DNA from: Amycolatopsis thermophila
GTDB taxonomy: Bacteria; Actinomycetota; Actinomycetes; Mycobacteriales; Pseudonocardiaceae
Length of the DNA: 64,000 nucleotides
Direction: 5' to 3'
NCBI RefSeq assembly: GCF_030814215.1
Contig: NZ_JAUSUT010000001.1
Location: forward strand, 7,006,001 to 7,070,000
Shown: one piece after another, positions 26,071 through 35,931 of the stretch
Numbering within the stretch: the first letter of the stretch is position 1
Layout of the letters: the number at the start of each line of letters is the position of its first letter
Translations under genes and position numbers: made by a program
The notes under the pieces: generated by a model
What the model saw: only the letters and a program-made list of their open reading frames with translations
Told to the model about the DNA's origin: nothing
The model's database searches: none

Positions 26071-26484
26071 TCAGCCCAGGGCGCCCAGCAGATCGCGGCA
26101 GGCCCGCTCGCAGCGCCGGCACGCCTCGGCGCACACGCGGCAGTGCTCCATGTGCGAGGCGTGCCTCTCGCACTCGTCGCCGCAGGAGCGGCACACGGTC
26201 GCGCACGCCTGCAGGACCGCGCGGGTGCTGTTCGCGTCGTATCCGGTGTGCCGCGACAGGATGCGGGCGGCGGTGTCGCACAGATCGGCGCAGTCCAGGT
26301 TGGACCGGATGCATGTGCGCAGCTCGGGCACCCGGTCGTCGGACTCGGACAGGCACGCGTCGGCGCAGGCGGTGCAGGCCTGCGCACAAGCCAGGCACGC
26401 CTCCACGCATTGGACGAGCTGAGTCCGGTCGACCTGGCCGAGATCGGCCGGGTAGGTGTCGAGCATCTCGGAAACCACGGTCAT
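26071..26484 (-). CDS. Cys-rich four-helix copper-binding protein (DUF326/Csp-like)
   Basis: 137 aa with about 18 Cys lining the helices: CVEACLACAQACTACADACL, CIRSNLDCADLCDTAARILS, CATVCRSCGDECERHASHME, HCRVCAEACRRCERACRDLL. This is the copper-storage-protein (Csp/DUF326) pattern, a four-helix bundle that binds many Cu(I) ions. No signal peptide, so cytosolic (Csp3-like). GGAGGAGAC precedes the ATG. Confidence 0.92.
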   Translation of the reverse strand: MTVVSEMLDTYPADLGQVDRTQLVQCVEACLACAQACTACADACLSESDDRVPELRTCIRSNLDCADLCDTAARILSRHTGYDANSTRAVLQACATVCRSCGDECERHASHMEHCRVCAEACRRCERACRDLLGALG

Positions 26485-26571
26485 GTCTCCTCCCTCCTTC
26501 TGCCTGACGTGCGTCGGCATACCCGCGCGCGGTCCGGGGGAACCTGATGCCGGACGACGGAAGGACTCACC

Positions 26572-27789
26572 GTGGCGCTCGTTCTGGCTTTCGGGGTGGT
26601 GTTGCTGGTCAGTGTCTCGCTGTCCGGCCTGGCCGCCCGGACGGTCCTGTCCACCGCGCTGATGTTCCTGCTCGCGGGAGCACTGCTGGGGCAGGGCGGT
26701 TTCGGGCTGATCACGATCCACCCGACCGACCCGCTCGTGTCCGTGCTCGCCGACCTGGCGCTGTTCACGGTGCTGTTCACCGACGGCCAGCGCGCGAACC
26801 TGCCCGCGCTCAAGGAGTCCTGGCGGCTGTCCGGGCGGGCGCTGGGGGTGGCGATGCCGTTGACCATGGCCGGCATCGCCGTGCCGGCTCACTTCCTGGC
26901 CGGGCTGGACTGGCCGACGGCGTTGCTGCTCGGCGCGATCCTCTCGCCCACCGACCCGGTGTTCGCCTCGGCCATCGTGGGCCGGTCGGACGTGCCCGCG
27001 CGGTTGCGGCGGCTGCTCAACGTGGAGTCCGGGCTCAACGACGGCCTCGCCCTGCCGTTCGTGCTGGTGTTCCTGGCACTCGCCGCGCACGAACGGAGCC
27101 ACCCCTGGACGATCGCCGCCGAACTCGGCGGCGGCCTCGCGCTGGGCATCGTGGTGCCGGCCGTGGTGACCCTGGCGTGGCGGCTGCCGGTCCTGACCGC
27201 CGAACCCCGCCTGCAGGTGCTCGGCCCGCTCGCGATCGCGGTCCTGCTCTACGCCACCTGCCACCTGACCCACGTCAACGCCTACCTCGCCGCCTTCGCC
27301 GCCGGGTCCACACTCGCGACGATCAACCGGACCGCAGCGGAACGGTTCGAGCCGTTCGGCGGCCTGCTGTCCGAGCTCACGAAGTTCGCCGCGCTGCTGG
27401 TGTTCGGTGCCCTGATCACACCGAGCCTGCTCGGGCGGGTCCCGCTGGAGGGCTGGGTGCTGGCGGTGCTGGCGATCGTGCTGGTCCGGCCGGTCGCGAT
27501 GCTGCTGTCGCTGCTGCGGACCCGGCTGTCCGGCCGGGAGCGAGCCACGGCGGCCTGGTTCGGGCCGAAGGGCTTCGCCTCCGTCGTCTACGGACTGTTG
27601 GCGCTGCAGTCGGGGATCCCCGCCAGTGCCGCGGTCTTCGATCTGGTGGCCGTGACGATCGCCCTCTCGATCGTGCTGCACTCCTCCACCGACGTGCCCA
27701 TCGCCCGGGCGCTGAGGGTCGAACTGCCCGACAACCTGCCCGGTGGCCAGCCGGAAACGGCGTCGGCCCCCGGTTCAAGTTCAGTGTGA
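26572..27789 (+). CDS. CPA1-type Na+(K+)/H+ antiporter
   Basis: 405 aa with about 11-12 hydrophobic segments. The ion-site helix shows LGAILSPTDPVFASAIVGRS (PTDP-type) and RLRRLLNVESGLNDGLALPF (ESGLNDG), diagnostic of NhaP/CPA1 exchangers; FGPKGFASVVYGLLAL lies near the end. No cytoplasmic TrkA or UspA domain. GTG start at 26572. It exchanges monovalent cations for protons across the cell membrane. Confidence 0.93.
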   Translation: MALVLAFGVVLLVSVSLSGLAARTVLSTALMFLLAGALLGQGGFGLITIHPTDPLVSVLADLALFTVLFTDGQRANLPALKESWRLSGRALGVAMPLTMAGIAVPAHFLAGLDWPTALLLGAILSPTDPVFASAIVGRSDVPARLRRLLNVESGLNDGLALPFVLVFLALAAHERSHPWTIAAELGGGLALGIVVPAVVTLAWRLPVLTAEPRLQVLGPLAIAVLLYATCHLTHVNAYLAAFAAGSTLATINRTAAERFEPFGGLLSELTKFAALLVFGALITPSLLGRVPLEGWVLAVLAIVLVRPVAMLLSLLRTRLSGRERATAAWFGPKGFASVVYGLLALQSGIPASAAVFDLVAVTIALSIVLHSSTDVPIARALRVELPDNLPGGQPETASAPGSSSV

Positions 27790-27901
27790 GCTGCCACGAC
27801 AAGAGTCCCGTCCGCTCGTTGCCGGGGTTCGTCCGCGTCCTCCCACGGACCTGATCGGTAGGTCCGCACACGGCACAGTCTCGGGCCACTGCTCCGCGGA
27901 C

Positions 27902-29020
27902 TCACTCGTCGCGCCGGGACGCCCGGCGTCGCCGCTCCTGCTCGCGGTGGCTGTAGGTCGCCCTGCGGACGGTCGTGTCGTCTTCCAAACCCGAGCCCAC
28001 GGCACCGGCGACGGTTCCCAGCACCGTCGCCATGAGCGCGATCCGGATGTAGTCGAGGACGCTCGCGGTGTGTCCGAGGCTCTGCGTGACGTAGTCCGGC
28101 GGCACGACCAGGGCGACCGCAGCGAGGATGATCACGAACAGCGCTGCGAAGAACGCGATCGCGGCCGCGCCGACGGTGATCGCGGTTCCCGCGTTGCGCA
28201 GGCGGCGCTCCCGCTCCCCCGCCCCGGCCGAGGCAGGGGCAGGGCGCTCCCACAGGTTGTGGCCGACGATCAGCCACGTGGCGAGCGCGAGCACCGCTGC
28301 CGCGACGACCCCACCCGTTCGTGCCAGGCTCAGCGACGTGGCGAGCCGCCAGATCGACGAGTACAGCACCCCGAAAGCCGAGCCCGCGAACGCACCGGCG
28401 AGGGCCGTGGACAACCCGATCACCAGGCGCCACGGCCGGTTGGGCCGCACCATACCGCCGAGCAGCCGCGCTGTCGGGAACCGTGAGATCTGGAACTCCC
28501 GCGAGCCGTGCGCGGCCGGGACGGAATCCAGGCCGGCGCGGGCCGCGAGCCGGCTCCCGAGGCGGTCAGCCTGAGCGTGGCCGGGTCCGCACACGAGGTT
28601 CTGCACGAGGGTGACCACGACGTCGCGCAGGCGCCGGCCGAGCCGGAAGCCCCCGAGGGACGGCAACGAGATGAGGGCGACCCGGTCGGCCTCGCTGATC
28701 TTGACGGCGACCGGTCCGCGGTCACCGAAAACCGGCAGGTCGGTCAGGCAGATCGCGACGTCCCAGTGGGTGTCCCGGACCCGCTGCCGTGCCTTGTCCA
28801 TCAGCCGGTGGTGGTCGGGGTAGCGGACCTCGAACGGGTCCTGCACCGGCTCCACCGACCAGTCGGTCCGCTCGTCCACCCTTCGCCGCAGTTCATCGGG
28901 CAAGCGGTCGTCCAGCGCACCGGCGAACCTGGCGGGGAGGTCGGGGTCGGCGAGCAGCCCGACGACGACAGTCCGCCGCTCGCCGCCGCGGGCCGTTCGA
29001 TCGGTCACTGGTTCAGCCAT
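27902..29020 (-). CDS. Actinobacterial membrane protein with large cytosolic N-terminal domain
   Basis: 372 aa. N-terminal soluble part with RRTVVVGLLADPDLPARFAG and DVAICLTDLPVFGDRGPVAV, then RPWRLVIGLSTALAGAFAGS and three further hydrophobic segments (VVAAAVLALATWLIVGHNLW; VGAAAIAFFAALFVIILAAV; YIRIALMATVLGTVAGAVGS), with a basic tail. Start taken at the ATG with GGTGAG upstream. Divergent from the ClC channel. I do not know its function. Confidence 0.75.
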   Translation of the reverse strand: MAEPVTDRTARGGERRTVVVGLLADPDLPARFAGALDDRLPDELRRRVDERTDWSVEPVQDPFEVRYPDHHRLMDKARQRVRDTHWDVAICLTDLPVFGDRGPVAVKISEADRVALISLPSLGGFRLGRRLRDVVVTLVQNLVCGPGHAQADRLGSRLAARAGLDSVPAAHGSREFQISRFPTARLLGGMVRPNRPWRLVIGLSTALAGAFAGSAFGVLYSSIWRLATSLSLARTGGVVAAAVLALATWLIVGHNLWERPAPASAGAGERERRLRNAGTAITVGAAAIAFFAALFVIILAAVALVVPPDYVTQSLGHTASVLDYIRIALMATVLGTVAGAVGSGLEDDTTVRRATYSHREQERRRRASRRDE

Positions 29021-29102
29021 CTCACCGCTGAGATTTCCGCCCCGGGCAGCGGCAAACATCGACCACGCCGTTATCTGCTCAGCGCAAGTGTTGCATACTG
29101 CA

Positions 29103-30911
29103 ATGGTGGCGATGCGAACGAATGCGATGACCGGACGCCGGACCGTTGCGGTCCCCGCCAGGCAGCCGATCGGGGTGTGGCTGCGGGAGAGCTCAACCGG
29201 TCTGGCGGTCCTGGCCGTGGCGATCGGCGCCGCCGCCGGATTGGGCGCGGTGCTCTTCCGCTGGCTGATCGGCACGTTCACGCACTTCTTCTCCGGGCAT
29301 GACGACTACTCGGCGGCCACCGGCGAGGCCCACCCGTGGTTCCCGGCGCTGGGGCCGTGGTTCCTGCTCATCGCACCGGTGCTGGCCGGCTTGGTGTACG
29401 GCCCGCTGGTGTACCGCTTCGCACCCGAGGCCCGCGGGCACGGTGTCCCGGAGGTCATGTACGCCGTCGCCGAGCGGGGCGGGCGGATCCCGGCCCAGGT
29501 GACCGTCGTCAAGGCGCTGGCGTCGGCGATGACGATCGGCTCCGGCGGCTCGGTCGGCCGCGAGGGGCCGATCGTGCAGATCGGCTCGGCGCTGGGGTCG
29601 ACGTTCGGCCGGTGGTTCCGGCTGCCCGAGAGCCGGCTCCGGGTGCTGGTCGCCTGCGGCGCGGCCGGCGGGATCGCCGCGACGTTCAACGCGCCGATGG
29701 CCGGCCCGTTCTTCGCGATGGAGCTCATCCTGCGCGATTTCGCCGTCGAATCCTTCGGTGCGGTCGTGCTCTCCAGCGTCACCGCCAGTGTCGTCGGCCG
29801 GGCGGTGTTCGGCGACGTCGCCTTCCTCGACCTGCCGCCGTTCACCCTGCGCAGCCCTGTCGAGTACCTGCTGTTCGTGGTGCTCGGTGTGGTCGTCGGG
29901 GCGTGCGGGGTGTTGTTCGCCAAGGTCTTGTACTGGGTCGAGGACGCCTGCGACTGGGTCTGGCGGGGCCCGGAGTGGTTGCGCCCCGCGGTCGGCGGGC
30001 TGCTGCTGGGCGGTCTGCTCCTGCTCGTGCCGCAGATGTACGGCGTCGGCTACCCCGTGCTGCAGAACGCCGTCGAAGGCGAATACGTCCTCGCCTTCCT
30101 CCTGCTGCTCATGGTCGCCAAGATCGTGGCGACCAGTCTGACGATCGGCATCGGCGGCTCCGGTGGGGTGTTCGCGCCGTCGCTGTTCATCGGCGCGATG
30201 GGCGGCACCGCGTTCGGCATCGCGGTGCACACCTGGCTGCCCGCGACGACCGCCTCCCCCGGCGTCTACGGCCTGATCGGGATGGGCGCGGCGTTCGCCG
30301 GCGCCGCCCGGGCCCCGATCACCGCGGTGATCATCCTGTTCGAGCTCACCGGGCAGTACACGATCATCCTGCCGCTGATGACCGCCATCGTCGTCGCCAC
30401 GCTGACCAGCAAGGGACTGCTCCGCCGCGACACCATCTACACCCTGAAGCTGCGCCGCCGCGGCATCGACCTCGAACACCACCCAGGGCCCCGAGCACTG
30501 GCCGCAACCCAGGTGGCGGCGGTCGCCGAACCGCTCCCCCAGGCGCTGCCCGTGAACACCCCACTGGACGCCGCGGCACGCACGCTGGCCCTGTCCGGGC
30601 ACGGCGCCCTGCCCGTCACCGCCCCTGACGGGCGCTACCGCGGCTGCGTGACCGCCCGCGCCGTCGCCGAGGCCCTCGGCGACGACCAGAACCGCGCGGC
30701 CGACGTGAGCGCGCTGGCCGAACTGCCGCCGCTGGTGACCGGGGAATCCACCCTGGCCGAGGCCCTGGACGCCCTCAGCAGGGCCTCCGGCACCGGCCTG
30801 CCCGTGCTGGACCGGACCACCGAAACCCTCACCGGCTGGATCAGCCACGAGGCGATCCTGGCCGCCCTTCACCCCGCTCGACGGACAGCCGTCGCGGATC
30901 AGCACGGATGA
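29103..30911 (+). CDS. ClC-family chloride channel/antiporter with CBS domains
   Basis: 602 aa. ClC core with selectivity motifs GSGGSVGREGPIVQIGSALG (gating Glu in GREGP) and TIGIGGSGGVFAPSLFIGAM, plus ELTGQYTIILPLM. The C-terminal 110 residues form a CBS pair (LDAAARTLALSGHGALPVTA; LAEALDALSRASGTGLPVLD). The gating Glu together with the long CBS tail leaves channel versus Cl-/H+ exchanger open. Start at ATG 29103; other Met codons follow within ten residues. Confidence 0.95.
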   Translation: MVAMRTNAMTGRRTVAVPARQPIGVWLRESSTGLAVLAVAIGAAAGLGAVLFRWLIGTFTHFFSGHDDYSAATGEAHPWFPALGPWFLLIAPVLAGLVYGPLVYRFAPEARGHGVPEVMYAVAERGGRIPAQVTVVKALASAMTIGSGGSVGREGPIVQIGSALGSTFGRWFRLPESRLRVLVACGAAGGIAATFNAPMAGPFFAMELILRDFAVESFGAVVLSSVTASVVGRAVFGDVAFLDLPPFTLRSPVEYLLFVVLGVVVGACGVLFAKVLYWVEDACDWVWRGPEWLRPAVGGLLLGGLLLLVPQMYGVGYPVLQNAVEGEYVLAFLLLLMVAKIVATSLTIGIGGSGGVFAPSLFIGAMGGTAFGIAVHTWLPATTASPGVYGLIGMGAAFAGAARAPITAVIILFELTGQYTIILPLMTAIVVATLTSKGLLRRDTIYTLKLRRRGIDLEHHPGPRALAATQVAAVAEPLPQALPVNTPLDAAARTLALSGHGALPVTAPDGRYRGCVTARAVAEALGDDQNRAADVSALAELPPLVTGESTLAEALDALSRASGTGLPVLDRTTETLTGWISHEAILAALHPARRTAVADQHG

Positions 30912-31230
30912 TGACCTCGGGTGGCCTCCCGATCGCAAGCCAGTCGAAAGGTTACGGGCGCCTCCACGGGAAATCCAGCGCAGTGCGCGGGAGCCGCGTA
31001 GGGCGACGGCACAGGGCCGTTCATGGTGGACGGTGCGACCGAGTCGGCGCCGGCGCTCCCCGCACGACGGACGGCGCGCCGGGCGCGGTCCGCTGCGCAG
31101 CCCTGCGGCCGCGTTTCGACGCGCGACCAGGCACACTGCGCAGCCGGGCAGCGGACGTGCGGCCGAGCCCGCGCCGTCCGTCCCCAATCCCACGCAGCGC
31201 CCATTGCGGAAGCGGCGAACGGGGCAGGCG

Positions 31231-31375
31231 ATGAGGCAACCCGACTACGGCATGCTGACCGACCCCAACAGGGCCGTCGGTCGCACCATCGTGGCCGCCT
31301 ATCCCGGCTACGCTGGCGGCGAGCGGGCCGTGGACTACCTTTCCGACCAACGGTCTCCGGTTGACACACCGCAAC
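31231..31375 (+). pseudogene. General stress protein stub
   Basis: ATG 31231 begins MRQPDYGMLTDPNRAVGRTI, then AAYPGYAGGERAVDYLSDQR, the N-terminus of the low-complexity general stress protein family seen in actinobacteria. It breaks off at SPVDT against an oppositely oriented DUF3040-like remnant. The stretch before it (30912-31230) shows no convincing gene. Confidence 0.5.
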
Positions 31376-31389
31376 CGCCGGACATGGAT

Positions 31390-31589
31390 TCGACAGCGTC
31401 GAGCAGGTACCGCCGACAACGCGACCGCGGCTCCGGCCAGGCCGAGACCGGTGAGGGCGACCGTGGCCCGCACGAGCGGGCGATTGGCCCCGCGCGGATT
31501 CCGACCGCCGAACCGGGCGGCCAGGGCGGGATCACCGAGGGCGAGCCGCCGTTCGATCGCGGCGCGCGCCGTTCCTCGTGGCCGAGCAT
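31390..31589 (-). pseudogene. DUF3040-like membrane protein stub
   Basis: ATG 31589 begins MLGHEERRA. After a frameshift it continues AIERRLALGDPALAARFGGR and TVALTGLGLAGAAVALSAVP. This is the N-terminal half of a DUF3040 protein (RRLAxxDPxLAxxF plus first membrane helix). The C-terminal half is missing at the junction with the general stress protein stub. Confidence 0.55.
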
Positions 31590-31613
31590 GTCGATCTCCC
31601 GACCAGAGTCCGG

Positions 31614-33395
31614 TCACTTGTCCTTCGGATCCTTGCCCGTCTCCCGCCAGTCGGGAATGGTCCCGGCGGCGGCCACTTCGGACGGCGCCGGACGCGGCTT
31701 GCGGCGCTGGGTGGGCGTCCGGTGCGACTCTTCACGGAACTTCTCCACGAACTGCGGGTAGTGCAGTTCGAACGCCGGACGCTCCGACCGGATCCGCGGC
31801 AGCTCGAGGAAATTGTGGCGCGGCGGCGGACACGTCGTCGCCCACTCGAGCGAGTTGCCGAAGCCCCAGGGGTCGTCCACGGTCACCTGCTCCCCGTAGC
31901 GGTAGCTGCGCACCACGTTGTAGATGAACGGCAGCATCGACAGGCCGAGGAGGAACGCACCGATGGTCGACACCGTGTGCAACGCGGTGAACCCGTCGGT
32001 GGCGAGGTAGTCGGCGTAGCGGCGCGGCATGCCCATCGCGCCCAGCCAGTGCTGGACGAGGAACGTGGTGTGGAACCCGATGAACGTGGTCCAGAAGTGC
32101 AGCTTCGCGAGCCGTTCGTCCATCATCCGGCCGGTCATCTTCGGGAACCAGAAGTAGATTCCGGCGAAGGTGGCGAACACGATCGTGCCGAACAGCACGT
32201 AGTGGAAATGGGCGACCACGAAGTAGGTGTCGTGGATGTGCCAGTCCAGAGGTGGCGCGGCCAGGATGATCCCGGTCAGCCCGCCCAGCAGGAACGTCAC
32301 CAGGAACCCGACCGACCACAGCATGGGCGACTCGAACGACAGCTTCCCGTGCCACATGGTTCCGATCCAGTTGAAGAACTTGATGCCCGTCGGGATCGCG
32401 ATCAGGAACGTCATGATGGCGAAGAACGGCATCAGGATGGCGCCCGTGGCGAACATGTGGTGCGCCCACACCGCGAACGACAGCGACGTCAGGATGATCG
32501 TCGCCCACACCATCAGCTTGTAACCGAACAGCGGTTTCCGCGCGAACACCGGGACGATCTCGGTGATGATCCCGAAGAACGGCAGCGCGACGACGTAAAC
32601 CTCGGGGTGACCGAAGAACCAGAACAGGTGCTGCCACAGTATCGCTCCGCCGTTGGCCGGGTCGAACACGTGCGCCCCGATCAGCCGGTCCGCGGCCAGC
32701 CCGAACAGCGCCGCGGTCAGGATCGGGAAGGCCAGCAGCACCAGCACGCTGGTGAACAGGATGTTCCAGGTGAAGATCGGCATCCGCCACATCGTCATGC
32801 CCGGACAGCGCAGGCACACGATCGTGGTGACCATGTTGACCGCCCCGAGAATGGTGCCCAGCCCGGACACGATCAGCCCGGCCACCCACAGGTTGCCCCC
32901 GATTCCGGGCGAGTTCGCCGCATCGGACAGCGGGGTGTAGGCGGTCCAGCCGAAGTCCGCGGCGCCGCCCGGGGTCAGGAACGCGGACAGCACGATCAGG
33001 CCGCCGAACAGGAACAGCCAGTAGGAGAACGCGTTCAGCCTCGGGAACGCGACGTCGGGTGAGCCGATCTGCAGCGGCAGGATGTAGTTGGCGAACCCGA
33101 ACACCGTCGGGGTCGCGTAGAGCAGCAGCATGATCGTGCCGTGCATGGTGAACAGCTGGTTGTACTGCTCCTGCGACAGGAACTGCAGCCCCGGGCGCCC
33201 GAGCTCAGCGCGCATCAGCAGCGCCATCAGCCCGCCGGCCATGAAGAACGCGAACGACGTGGACAGGTACAGGATGCCGATCTGCTTCGGGTCGGTCGTC
33301 CTCAGCAACCGGACCGCGGCCGATCCGCGGACGGTGTGCCTGGGTGTGCGCGGCCGGATGATCTCCGGTTCGACGGCCTTCACGGTTCTGGTCAT
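31614..33395 (-). CDS. ctaD: Cytochrome c oxidase subunit I
   Basis: 593 aa, 12 hydrophobic segments. Heme and copper ligands are visible: [12 protein letters not shown] (low-spin heme His), [16 protein letters not shown] (Cu-B His and cross-linked Tyr), WAHHMFATG (two Cu-B His) and [12 protein letters not shown] (heme His pair). It is the catalytic core of the aa3 oxidase that reduces O2 and pumps protons. GGAGG precedes ATG. No subunit II, III or cytochrome bc1 gene is adjacent, so this is an orphan, probably secondary, ctaD. The VKOR-like gene lies just upstream. Confidence 0.96.
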   Translation of the reverse strand: MTRTVKAVEPEIIRPRTPRHTVRGSAAVRLLRTTDPKQIGILYLSTSFAFFMAGGLMALLMRAELGRPGLQFLSQEQYNQLFTMHGTIMLLLYATPTVFGFANYILPLQIGSPDVAFPRLNAFSYWLFLFGGLIVLSAFLTPGGAADFGWTAYTPLSDAANSPGIGGNLWVAGLIVSGLGTILGAVNMVTTIVCLRCPGMTMWRMPIFTWNILFTSVLVLLAFPILTAALFGLAADRLIGAHVFDPANGGAILWQHLFWFFGHPEVYVVALPFFGIITEIVPVFARKPLFGYKLMVWATIILTSLSFAVWAHHMFATGAILMPFFAIMTFLIAIPTGIKFFNWIGTMWHGKLSFESPMLWSVGFLVTFLLGGLTGIILAAPPLDWHIHDTYFVVAHFHYVLFGTIVFATFAGIYFWFPKMTGRMMDERLAKLHFWTTFIGFHTTFLVQHWLGAMGMPRRYADYLATDGFTALHTVSTIGAFLLGLSMLPFIYNVVRSYRYGEQVTVDDPWGFGNSLEWATTCPPPRHNFLELPRIRSERPAFELHYPQFVEKFREESHRTPTQRRKPRPAPSEVAAAGTIPDWRETGKDPKDK

Positions 33396-33487
33396 CGGAC
33401 CTCCAGGGCGGGGAAGCTGGCTGCCGCAGCGGGCTTCCCCACCGACCGGGCGGCAACCTTCCGGGAACCTGACGATCTCGCCGGCGC

Positions 33488-34024
33488 TCACCGGATCGAG
33501 GACGCCAGCGACTGCCCCGCCCGGAACCGGAAGGCCACCAGGCGGACCGCGGCGGTGGCCTCCCGCCGCACCAGCGCCGCTATCATGAGCGACACCGCCG
33601 CTGAGCACAGGCACAGGGTGCAGAACGTCCCGGTCAGCACCGGTTGCGCGATCACGAGTCCGACACCCGCCACGCCGAGTGCGGCGGCGACGGCACCGGT
33701 GAGCAGCACGAGCCACGGGCGCTCGTGCCACCGGCGCCGCCCCCCGCTCAGCTCGAGCACCAGCTCGGCGAGATACGCGGCGGCACCCAGGGCGCTGTCA
33801 CGCACCGGCAGAGCCCGCGACAGCGACGAGGTGAGGACCCGTTCGCTGCCCGGGCCGAAGAACGGGTCCCACACCCCGCTGATCACCTCGTATTGGAACA
33901 GGGTGAGGTAGGTCGCGATCGTCAGGCCGGCGAGCGCCAGGAAGGCCACCGGCAGGCGGTACCGCAAGCGCGACGGGTTGGGGGCGGGCGCGGGTGGCAA
34001 CGGGGCTGCCTGACCGGCATCCAT
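33488..34024 (-). CDS. Vitamin K epoxide reductase family membrane protein
   Basis: 178 aa, four to five hydrophobic segments. [20 protein letters not shown] and [14 protein letters not shown] are typical of actinobacterial VKOR-like proteins, and the redox CxxC is [14 protein letters not shown]. The second, loop Cys pair of classical VKOR is not present. Expected role: quinone-linked disulfide formation or a related redox function in the membrane. GGAGGG ribosome site. Same strand as ctaD, 92 bases upstream. Confidence 0.8.
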   Translation of the reverse strand: MDAGQAAPLPPAPAPNPSRLRYRLPVAFLALAGLTIATYLTLFQYEVISGVWDPFFGPGSERVLTSSLSRALPVRDSALGAAAYLAELVLELSGGRRRWHERPWLVLLTGAVAAALGVAGVGLVIAQPVLTGTFCTLCLCSAAVSLMIAALVRREATAAVRLVAFRFRAGQSLASSIR

Positions 34025-34210
34025 CGGTGTTCCCTCCTTCGATCGGCTCCCTTCAGCGGTAACCCGTCACAGCGCCGCCAGTCTGACGAACACCTGACGA
34101 TTCCGCCCCCTCGGAACCAGGCGAGGTGCCGGCCAGGCATGTCTGCGGCCCACCCGGGTACCACCGGGACTGTTGCTCTCGACAACTGTCCGAGTGGGAG
34201 GGATTCGACC

Positions 34211-35215
34211 GTGCAACAGGGACGAGTGGTGGTCGTGACCGGGGCCAGCGGCGGTATCGGCCGGGCCGCGGCACGCGCGTTCGGCGAACGCGGGGACCGG
34301 GTGGCCCTGCTGGCCCGCGGCGAAAAGGGTCTGAAGGCGGCGGCCGAGGAGGTCGAACAGGCCGGGGGCGAGGCACTGCCCGTGCCGGTGGACATGGCCG
34401 ACCACGCCGCCGTCGAAGCCGCGGCCGAGAAGGTCGAGGGCACGTTCGGCCCGATCGACGTGTGGGTCAACGATGCGTTCACCAGCGTGTTCGCCCGGTT
34501 CACCGACGTCGAGCCGGAGGAGTTCCGCCGCGTGACCGCGGTGACCTACCTCGGGTATGTCAACGGGACCCGGACGGCGTTGAACCGGATGCTGCCGCGC
34601 GACCGGGGAGCCATCGTCCAGGTCGGCTCCGCCTTGGCCTACCGCGGCATTCCCTTGCAGAGCGCGTACTGCGGCGCCAAGCACGCCATCCAGGGATTCA
34701 CCGAGGCGCTGCGCTGCGAACTACTCAACGACAAGTCCAACGTGCACGTCACGATGGTGCAGATGCCAGGTGTGAACACGCCGCAGTTCGACTGGGTGCT
34801 CTCCCGGTTGCCCCGCCGGGCCCAGCCGGTGCCGCCCATCTACCAGCCGGAGATCCCGGCCAGGGCGATCGTGTACGCGGCGGATCACCCCCGGCGGCGG
34901 GAGTACTGGGTCGGCGGGTCCACGGTCGCGACGCTCATCGCCAACAAGTTCGCCCCCGGGCTGCTGGACCGCTACCTCGCGCGTACCGGTGTGAAGTCGC
35001 AGCAGACCACGCAGCCCCGGGACCCCGACCAGCCGGCGAACCTGTGGGTCCCGGCCGACGACCCCGAAGGCCAGGACTTCGGCGCCCACGGCCGGTTCGA
35101 CCACAAGGCGAAGGCGCGCAGCCCCCAGTTGTGGGCGTCCCAGCACCACGGCCTCCTCGGCGCCCTGGCGGTGGCGGCGGCCACCGGGCTGGGGGCTCTG
35201 GCCCGCAACCGCTGA
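34211..35215 (+). CDS. SDR family oxidoreductase with C-terminal membrane anchor
   Basis: 334 aa. SDR core (1-250): VVVVTGASGGIGRAAARAFG, ALLARGEKGLKAAAEEVE, catalytic Ser in IVQVGSALAYRGIPLQSAYC and GAKHAIQGF (Tyr-x3-Lys). A C-terminal extension of about 80 residues ends in a hydrophobic stretch, LLGALAVAAATGLGALARNR. Family of uncharacterised actinobacterial SDRs usually followed by a glycoside hydrolase 15 gene; here only a stub of that gene remains. GTG start at 34211. Confidence 0.88.
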   Translation: MQQGRVVVVTGASGGIGRAAARAFGERGDRVALLARGEKGLKAAAEEVEQAGGEALPVPVDMADHAAVEAAAEKVEGTFGPIDVWVNDAFTSVFARFTDVEPEEFRRVTAVTYLGYVNGTRTALNRMLPRDRGAIVQVGSALAYRGIPLQSAYCGAKHAIQGFTEALRCELLNDKSNVHVTMVQMPGVNTPQFDWVLSRLPRRAQPVPPIYQPEIPARAIVYAADHPRRREYWVGGSTVATLIANKFAPGLLDRYLARTGVKSQQTTQPRDPDQPANLWVPADDPEGQDFGAHGRFDHKAKARSPQLWASQHHGLLGALAVAAATGLGALARNR

Positions 35216-35225
35216 AGGAGAACGG

Positions 35226-35280
35226 CTGGCCCTGCGCATCGAGGACTACGCGCTCATCGGCGACACCCAGAACCCGGAGC
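35226..35280 (+). pseudogene. Glycoside hydrolase family 15 N-terminal stub
   Basis: Right after the SDR stop, behind AAGGAG, the sequence reads LALRIEDYALIGDTQ, the very conserved beginning of actinobacterial GH15 glucoamylase/trehalase-like proteins. The first codon is CTG where ATG or GTG is expected, and homology ends after 16 codons at a junction with S2P-like DNA. Confidence 0.55.
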
Positions 35281-35720
35281 ATTGTCTCCGTGCGGTTGCT
35301 CCCGCGACGGCACCGTCCGGGTCCACGCTGCCGCCAGGAGCGCCGCGCGGAGGATCCGGCCGCCTTCCACTGGCGTGGCGGCCGGCAGGTCGGCCAGTGC
35401 CGGCACGACGTTCAGCGCGACCAGGTGCGTCAGGGCGTCCACCAGCAGGGGTGCCTCCGCACCGGCAGCCGTCCACGCCGCGAGGCCGAGCAGCGCGCCG
35501 GTCACCAGGCTCGCCGGCGGACCTGCCACCGCCGTCCGCGACTCTCCGCCCGGCCGCCGTGCCTGCGAAGCCGTGACGGCGGGCGACGAGAGCGTGCGCC
35601 ACGTTGCCGGAGGACACACGGGGCCAGCGCGCGAACCCAACGCGCCGACGAGCACCCCCAGCGCGTGTCACGCTCCAGTGCACACCGACCGGCACGCCGG
35701 CGATCCGGCCCGACCAGACG
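35281..35720 (-). pseudogene. Site-2 protease (M50) remnant
   Basis: Minus-strand pieces in different frames: PVGVHWSVTRAGG (N-terminal membrane entry of S2P proteins) and LTHLVALNVVPALADLPAAT with PVEGGRILRAALLAAAW, matching the NLLPALPLDGGR zinc-ligand segment of M50 proteases, with the Asp of LDGGR changed to Glu. The HExxH part is lost. Non-functional. The remaining bases to 35931 show nothing clear. Confidence 0.5.
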
Positions 35721-35931
35721 GCGCCCGTGATCGTGTCGCCGCTCCCTTCGTTGGGTCCGTCAGCTCCGTCCCCAGGCTTCCACGGCCCGGCGGGTCCGCC
35801 ACCCGCCGATAGACACGGGAGTGCTTCCCGGCCATCGCGGCGGCCAGGCCCCCATCGTGGCGGTCACGCTCGCTCCCTTCCCACGGCCGTGACCGCCACC
35901 CCCGTACGGCGCCGGAGGCGAGCGGAATACG

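Noticed and set aside
29193-31193. Minus-strand 666-codon frame opposite the ClC gene
   Set aside because: Gly/Gln/Arg-rich antisense product of high-GC coding DNA; the ClC frame has all motifs.
31578-33062. Plus-strand 494-codon frame opposite ctaD
   Set aside because: Antisense shadow; the minus strand is an unambiguous oxidase subunit I.
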